The notes below the pieces were generated by a model, which was not told where the DNA came from, made no database searches, and was given only the letters and a program-made list of their open reading frames with translations. A stretch of DNA of 64,000 bases from Halichondria panicea (Eukaryota > Porifera > Demospongiae > Suberitida > Halichondriidae), in NCBI RefSeq assembly GCF_963675165.1, contig NC_087387.1, forward strand, positions 3,027,501 to 3,091,500. Direction: 5' to 3'. A program made the position numbers and the translations under genes. Shown here piece by piece: positions 58,255 through 64,000 of this stretch (position 1 is its first letter; every line of letters starts with the position of its first letter).

Positions 58255-60154
58255 ATGTCAGGCATAATAGCAGACATTGAGGAAGTTTATGCAGCTACTT
58301 CTGATGCTCGCGGCAAGTGGCGCAACATTCTATTTTCTTTGGAGGTCACCACAGCTACAATCAACAGCATAGGTGTTGCAGGGAAAAACAATCCTGATAT
58401 CTGCTATCGAGAAGGGTTAGTGGAGTGGTTGAAAGGTGGGCAGAGAATCTGGAAAGATGTGGTTGAGGCGTTGTCCACTCCTACTGTGGGTTATGAAGGT
58501 ATTGCAAAGGCGATAGAGAAATTGCATATCCAGTCGGCGGCTGATGATACTGCTGACAAGACGTCCATTGACAACCCACTTGGTTAGTGCAAAGGGTCAT
58601 GACAAATGACAGCCACCACTAAGGTTATTTAGTGTACATTGCATGTACTCTACATGTACATACAATAATTATTGCAATTAATTTTTTACTTAGAAGCTGC
58701 ATCACCAGAACAATTATTGGAGTCGGCAGTGGAGGAGCCAGAGCTGGACGCAGAGATCACGAAAGACGTAAGTGTCAGATAGGATTGGGCGATTAATTAT
58801 TCTGGAATGAAATTAATATTGTATTATAGGCACTGCGAAAATAATTTAATGAGTTGCACATGCGTAACAGCTCAGAATACACCCAGGGCAGTAAATCTGT
58901 AAAGTAATTAAGCATTTTTGTATTATCAGTATCTAATAATAGGTGTTATGTTCACACCAATTTTCATTAATGGACAAAGGTACCGGATTTATGACTACTC
59001 ACGTATTAGATGTAGCATGAGACCGAGTGTGGTATAATTATACAGGCACAAGCCTGAGGGCGAGTTTCTCATTTATATTGTGACGACACAAATTATATGC
59101 CTCTCATTATTTACAGAAGGTTACTGTTGTTACCTTGACAACGTATAATAATAACAGTTGACACATGCAGGTTGCAACTTTTGTGTTTAACTTTCAGGTG
59201 TCATCTACGGTGGAAATGCCGTTGAGACCTCCACTCACCCTAAAATGGAGAAAAGGAAAAAAGCAAACACCAAACAAGATGTCTGGCCCTATACAAATTG
59301 TTCTCATTGGTGAAGATGTGTACATTGGTGGAGGATACACGGGTATTTTCAACGATAGTGACGACTCTACAGTAATGAAGATTGACGTCCAGCGAGATCA
59401 ATGCTCCAAATTACCAGAGTACACTGCAAAATGGTTTGGTATGACTACACTCGAAAGCAAACTCGTGGTGGCAGGAGGATTCGATACTAAAAGGCGTAAA
59501 CCAACCAACGAGATTGGTGTTTTCGACTCAGGAAAATGGACGAATCCATACCCAGCTATGCGCAGCACCCGTCAGACACCCACTGCGGTCTCATTCAACA
59601 ATCATATCATTGTTGCTGGTGGACGTGACGATCAAGACAGGCGTATTTCGTCTGTGGAAGTGTTAAACGTAGCATCAAGAAGATGGCACACTGCTCAGTC
59701 TATACCTAGCCCACGATCACGAATGAAACCAGCTGTTATCGGTAACGTCCTCTATCTGACGGGAGGTGTGGATCACAGCGGCTCTCCAGCCAAGACAGTG
59801 CACTATGCCGACCTTGATGAGCTTGTTGAGAAAGCAGTTTCCAGCCAGGATGCACCCAGCATTTGGCAAGCACTCAAAGATACTCCACTCGATTTTTCTG
59901 CTCCTCTTAAAGTCGGAAAGTCGCTACTGGCCATTGGAGGACGTGATGGCATAAATTCGAAGCCAGCTATCTATCTCTACTTGCCAGAATCCAAGAAGTG
60001 GGTGCTTGCGGGAGACCTTCCTACTGCTCGATACAGTGGTACGTCCTTAGCACTTCCAAATGGAGAGATCATACTTGCTGGAGGCCAGACTGGTACCAGT
60101 ACATCGACATACATCAGTACCATTAACTTTTTCTCCATTACTAAATCGTATTAA
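58255..60154 (+). CDS. Death-domain and kelch-repeat protein
   Basis: Exons 58255-58582, 58694-58767 and 59198-60154 (or 59171 with the alternative acceptor) keep phase and give about 452 residues. The first 95 residues have the Death-fold pattern KWRNILFSLEVTTATINSI, CYREGLVEWLKGG, WKDVVEALSTPTVGYEGIAK. An acidic linker follows (EEPELDAEITKD). The rest is a run of about six kelch blades marked by Gly-Gly pairs: VYIGGGYTG, LVVAGGFD, IIVAGGRDDQ, LYLTGGVD, LLAIGGRDG, IILAGGQTG. Death domains mediate assembly of signalling complexes and kelch propellers bind partner proteins, so it is likely a cytosolic adaptor. Such combinations are expanded in sponges. The last exon has tandem acceptors 27 nt apart, both in frame. 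Confidence 0.8.
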
Positions 60155-60697
60155 CTGATTCGTGCACAAGAAAGCTTTGTCGTGTGCATCATGCTAGTTA
60201 GATGGCATAACCGTTTAGACATAAAAAGACTTATTTAATAGAAATCTATGTTCTGTAATAGTTGTCTGCCTAAAATAATGTTTACAGATCTCACAGCATT
60301 ATAATTAATTATGGCAGGTTGCAAAAAAGGTTTTGACTTCAATTGACTTACATGTACAATGTAGCAAAGATTCATGAAGTTATAGCTTCGTCAACTCTAC
60401 TGCTTTGCAAAGCTACTTGAGGCTGGACAACTTATTATTCAGCCTACAGCATGCACAATCATCTTGTGCTATGCAAAGTTCGCGAAGCTACAAAGCTTTT
60501 CTTTGCAATGTAACGTAATTGTATCCAATAGTCACATTAACGTTATTCACAGATACACACAATGAACAAATGATTAATACTGGCACTGAGGTAAAAATAG
60601 CACAAATAATTATGCACTTCACAGGCTCCAAATAATTGTAACATGTATACACACAACGAAAAGACATTCAGGTACGAGAATCAACCCTCAATATGGA
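60155..60697. other. Intergenic spacer between convergent genes
   Basis: AT-rich, with no supported gene. AGCTTCGTCAACTCTACTGC, GCTTTGCAAAGCTACTTG and GCAAAGTTCGCGAAGCTAC (60375-60500) form an imperfect hairpin. Confidence 0.5.
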
Positions 60698-61840
60698 TTA
60701 AAAAAATGTGGCACCACCATTTGATCCAAGTCCTAATTCGTCTCTCCTCTGCTGTGACATTGAAACCGACTGACCTTGAGCAGCTGCTGTTTGAATTGAA
60801 GTTGGGGCCACTCCGGGTGGGGGAGGCTGCAGGGAGAACAAAGTGGATATGTCAGTCACTGGTAGCCAGAATGAAAACTACGAAGCCTTTGCAATTAGTG
60901 CAGCTACATGTATATAGACCTCACTTGACTGTGTATGTGCTATACGGTATTTATAATGGCACTGTTATACAGTATAATCGTTTACAGGGATGTTTGCTGG
61001 CCTGTTTGAGTCGAATCTGGCGCCCTGATCATATATTCCACTGACTTGCTGTCCAGGGACCACTGATGGTTGCTGCACTGAAGCAACTGGCGCAGCAGTG
61101 CTTTGCTGATCATTTGCTGCATGAATGAAATCGCATAATTATACTGAAGCTGGCTATCATTAAAGAACGGTGCCAATTGTATAAATTCTCTAAATGTATA
61201 AGCAACGTAGCCAAAGTCATATACTGAAGTGGCTATTTATAGTACTTCAATGCTCTCACCTAATCCACCAAGGGCAGCTGCAGCTAGTAGACCGCCACCG
61301 TATCCATATCCGTATCCATATCCGTATCCATATCCATATCCATATCCATAAGGTGTTGCCAGAGCAAGGTAAGCCAGGTCCTCATTATTGATTCCAGATC
61401 CTCGGGGCTGTGCAGTCTGTTGAACAACTTGTTGTTGAACTGTGGAGAGTTTATCAATGTTTTATAATTATTGTACCAACCAAGTATAACTTACCAGGGG
61501 GTTGTTGTGTTGGGTTAACCTGATATGGTGGTGGTGGGCCATTGGGTTGAGACTGTGGGTACGGCTGCTGGGGGTACGAATACTGTCCAGGGGGTTGCTG
61601 AGTGGGGTACGGTTGATGTGTGGGGTACTGTTGCTGCGTGGGGTAAGCTGATACTTGTGGAGGGTACGCTTGCTGAGGGTTAACTGGTGGCTGAGTAGGA
61701 TAGGCTTGTTGCTTAGGGTACCCACTTCCAGATCCTCCTGTAAAAATATACAACTCAATAGATATATCTAGATGTCATTGAAGTAGTACTAGCACTAGAT
61801 ATTTACCGCCTGAACTCTTCTTTTTTCCAAAGAGAGGCAT
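60698..61840 (-). CDS. DAZAP2-like proline-rich protein, copy C
   Basis: Five exons keep phase: 61840-61807 (MPLFGKKKSSGG), 61737-61495 (GSGSGYPKQQAYPTQPP, PPPYQVNPTQQPPG), 61439-61260, 61116-60986 (VVPGQQVSGIYDQGARFDSN) and 60826-60698 (PPPPGVAPTSIQTAAAQGQ, SQQRRDELGLGSNGG ending ATFF), giving 238 residues. The extra exon 3 encodes NNEDLAYLALATPYG followed by a run of alternating Gly and Tyr, then GGGLLAAAALGGL. Exon 2 is longer than in the sister genes, with many YPTQ/YPQ repeats. A tyrosine/proline-rich tail of this kind is prone to phase separation, as reported for DAZAP2; for this copy that is inference. It is head to head with the coiled-coil gene, 278 bp away. Confidence 0.8.
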
Positions 61841-62118
61841 CTAGATCTAGCTGGTAGGGTTAGGATAGACTTATCTAGATCGGGTTGTAGGTAACTGGTG
61901 CTTTTACCTCAGCTTTTTATTACAAACTCAGCTGTTTATTTGTGGAAGAAATGGACCACGCCTTAACGTAATTATGCATCATGTGGGCTGTTGGCATGGT
62001 AGCAAAATCTGGTAATGATCGATGAAAAGCCCAGGACAAGGTGGGTGGGGCTGCTTGCAACAGCACACTGAGCGAGCTTGATCAGCCTACACCTAGCTAC
62101 CTACTTCAAAGTTGGAAA
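61841..62118. promoter_or_regulatory. Divergent promoter interval (DAZAP2-like C / coiled-coil gene)
   Basis: The two genes start 278 bp apart on opposite strands. No strong motif was identified beyond AT-rich segments. Confidence 0.5.
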
Positions 62119-63992
62119 ATGAGCAGGACTGAAGGGTTTAACTTACCAAGATTGCCGTAAGTCTTCCTGATCACAAAAAAGTATAGACTCTAAGCTGCTA
62201 TAAAATACTAATTGTCTACTGTAGTGTAGACTTTACACATTTTTTTGAGCAAATTGACTTAGTCACTAGTGATGAACTAGCACTGTACTGTAGCAGCTAA
62301 CATGCTAAAGTATTTACCATTCAACTTTGTTTCTGTCAACGTTAGAACATCCCATACAAGGCTGACAAGCCCTCAATCTATCAAGGTCCACCCAGCTGTG
62401 ACTAAACCATCCAGGGCAGATGTAAGCAACCTGAGAACTAAGCAGCACAGAAGATCTGTATCTGAGCCGTCATACACCGCATATTTGTAAGGACATAGCT
62501 ACCTAGCTGGAGAGTAATAGTAGCTATCTCTACAACTGCTACCCTAACCCTACAGTGCATTGAACCCTCTCAAAGTGCTGCGGCCATCAGTCTATGAGCA
62601 CTATCAGTCTCATACGTGTCCACAATTAATATTATGACTGCATGTACTCCTACAGAGGAGCACCTCGTCAAGACATCCCTCATCACGTTTATCGTGATGC
62701 TGCTATGTTTGATGATGTGTTCGACAAGCAGGGAAAACTCCTTCAATCAAGAGATACTCCAAAAATCACAAATCCCTTACACAGCCTAGGCTACAGCAGG
62801 TACACTGTATAATGGGGAATGTTTGTGTTGTTGGTGGTTCTGCTTGGTAATGAAGTATACGTACTGTAGATCTAGGCTACTAACAAACAGTGATCAATGT
62901 TGCACGATTGTTTGCTTTTAATTGTAGCTTACATGATCCACACTGTCGAAAATTGTTCTTGAATAACAAATCTTTGCGATCTCACCTTATGGATCTGGGC
63001 TTGGTATGTTTGGTTAATTTGTAACTGCAGAAAAAATTAATTTTGGGTAATTTTTAGATCACAGGTGACCTAAAAGTTGTAGCTTCAACTAATGAGCAGC
63101 GACAGAAGATACGGGCCCATGAGTTACTTGAGAGGAAGGAGACACTTCTTTTTAAACTAGAGACGCAGGAGCAACAAAGAATCCAGCGGTTACAGAGAGC
63201 ACCAAGACAACTTCCGTCCAAGTACCTTGACAGCATGCTCAAGTCAGAAAAGAGAATGGAGAGAGCGGAGGTTGTACAACAAATGAAAATGGACAAAATT
63301 ATTCAAGCTCAAGAGGTATAATTCAGCACGTCATGTGTGATATTATAATTCATGGTTGGTACGTATGAAACCTGTATGTATTTTTTATTCAGCGAAAAGA
63401 GGAGCTGGCTGATAAGAAAAGGTTGGCTCAACAGAAAAAGATGAAGCAAGCCACTGAGGAAGCAAAACTGTTTGAGCAAGCAAAGAGAAATGCAGCAAGA
63501 CACAGGCAAGAGTGTGCTGAACTGGCTGCATATGAAAGGCAGTATGGAAAGGTACGACACATCTATATGTACATGCAGTGTATTTATAACTGATAAGCAC
63601 ATCGACGTAACAATGCTTTCGATCTGTCATATCACAGTTTGGTCGACAATTGGCCATTTGGCATAGGGACTCTGATAGAATCCACAACAGGTAATTTAAG
63701 CTCCTAGAACATCATTTTTGTATGGAATGCCGTGATTAACTTTGTTTTCCACTTGTAGAATGATCTTGATGGAGCGCACATGCTGGTCAAAACAAAAAGA
63801 GCAAAAGCAAACAGAGGTGGTGTAAACGACATTACCTTCTTATGCAGTCTGTGTAAATGTTACTCACACTCATCATGTAGGACCATCCACGCCATGCCGC
63901 CAAATTGTCACCGACTGAAAGTAGTGCACCTTCAACGCCCAGTCAACATTCTAATCAGCCTCAAATACAAAAGGAAAGTGTCCCGGTTCCTG
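62119..63992 (+). CDS. Coiled-coil protein, possibly FSIP2-like, 5' part (partial)
   Basis: Nine exons keep phase: 62119-62156, 62346-62486, 62656-62799, 62928-63003, 63058-63315, 63393-63551, 63638-63690, 63759-63816 and 63881-63992. The gene continues beyond the window. The N-terminus is basic and Ser-rich (SRTEGFNLPRLP, HRRSVSEPSYTAYL). NPLHSLGYSRLHDPHCRKL and LRSHLMDLGLITGDLKV follow, then a long Glu/Lys/Gln-rich helix (LERKETLLFKLETQEQQRI, KSEKRMERAEVVQQM, KKRLAQQKKMKQATEEAKL). The 'DPH...L...L...GLIT' segment resembles the start of fibrous-sheath-interacting protein 2 and related ciliary or sperm proteins, but this is from memory and weak. A cytoskeletal or ciliary role is a guess. Confidence 0.65.
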
Positions 63993-64000
63993 GTGAGCTA

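Noticed and set aside
1-64000. CRISPR arrays, rRNA or tRNA genes
   Set aside because: No regularly spaced identical repeats with unique spacers, no rRNA-like stretches, and no cloverleaf with a recognisable T-loop were seen.

Overview
The window looks like nuclear DNA from an early-branching animal, most likely a demosponge such as Amphimedon. This is inferred from AT-rich spacers full of TAATTAT-like words, many short GT-AG introns (some about 50 nt), a Death-domain/kelch protein, a NIDO-domain protein, single-copy animal genes (PRIM1, RNF14, PCTP-like, DAZAP2-like) and dense small inverted-repeat transposons. No rRNA, tRNA, CRISPR array or virus-like element was recognised.

Layout. 0.5-1 kb: 5' part of a START-domain (PCTP-like) gene on the minus strand. 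1-2.7 kb: a decayed partial copy of PRIM1. 3-7.3 kb: a P-element-like DNA transposon with two convergent genes; a smaller P-like relict lies at 10 kb. 12-14.1 kb: minus-strand C2H2 zinc-finger gene. 15.4-16.7 kb: Ulp1-like gene without its catalytic end. 18.8-20.5 kb: kinase-like gene. 22.3-32.1 kb: chain of tiny phase-0 exons leading into a large DDE-type transposase-Ulp1-PHD reading frame. Two 764-bp inverted arms (13371-14134 and 22443-23206) put the same exon block at the head of both the zinc-finger and the transposase genes.

33.2-34.0 kb: foldback element. 34.9-39.4 kb: intact PRIM1 (DNA primase small subunit), tail to tail with RNF14 (39.5-42.7 kb, RBR ubiquitin ligase with RWD domain). 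45.7-51.3 kb: a 14-exon gene joining a NIDO domain, a ZU5-like beta region and an AMPK-beta-type glycogen-binding module. 52.1-61.8 kb: three minus-strand DAZAP2-like genes, with a Death-kelch gene between copies two and three. From 62.1 kb: 5' part of a coiled-coil gene, head to head with the third DAZAP2-like gene.

The housekeeping genes are compact and share promoter or terminator intervals. The accessory block from 9 to 34 kb is shaped by DNA transposons, exon duplication and inversion. Exon boundaries were deduced by eye from splice signals and phase and may be off by one or two bases.
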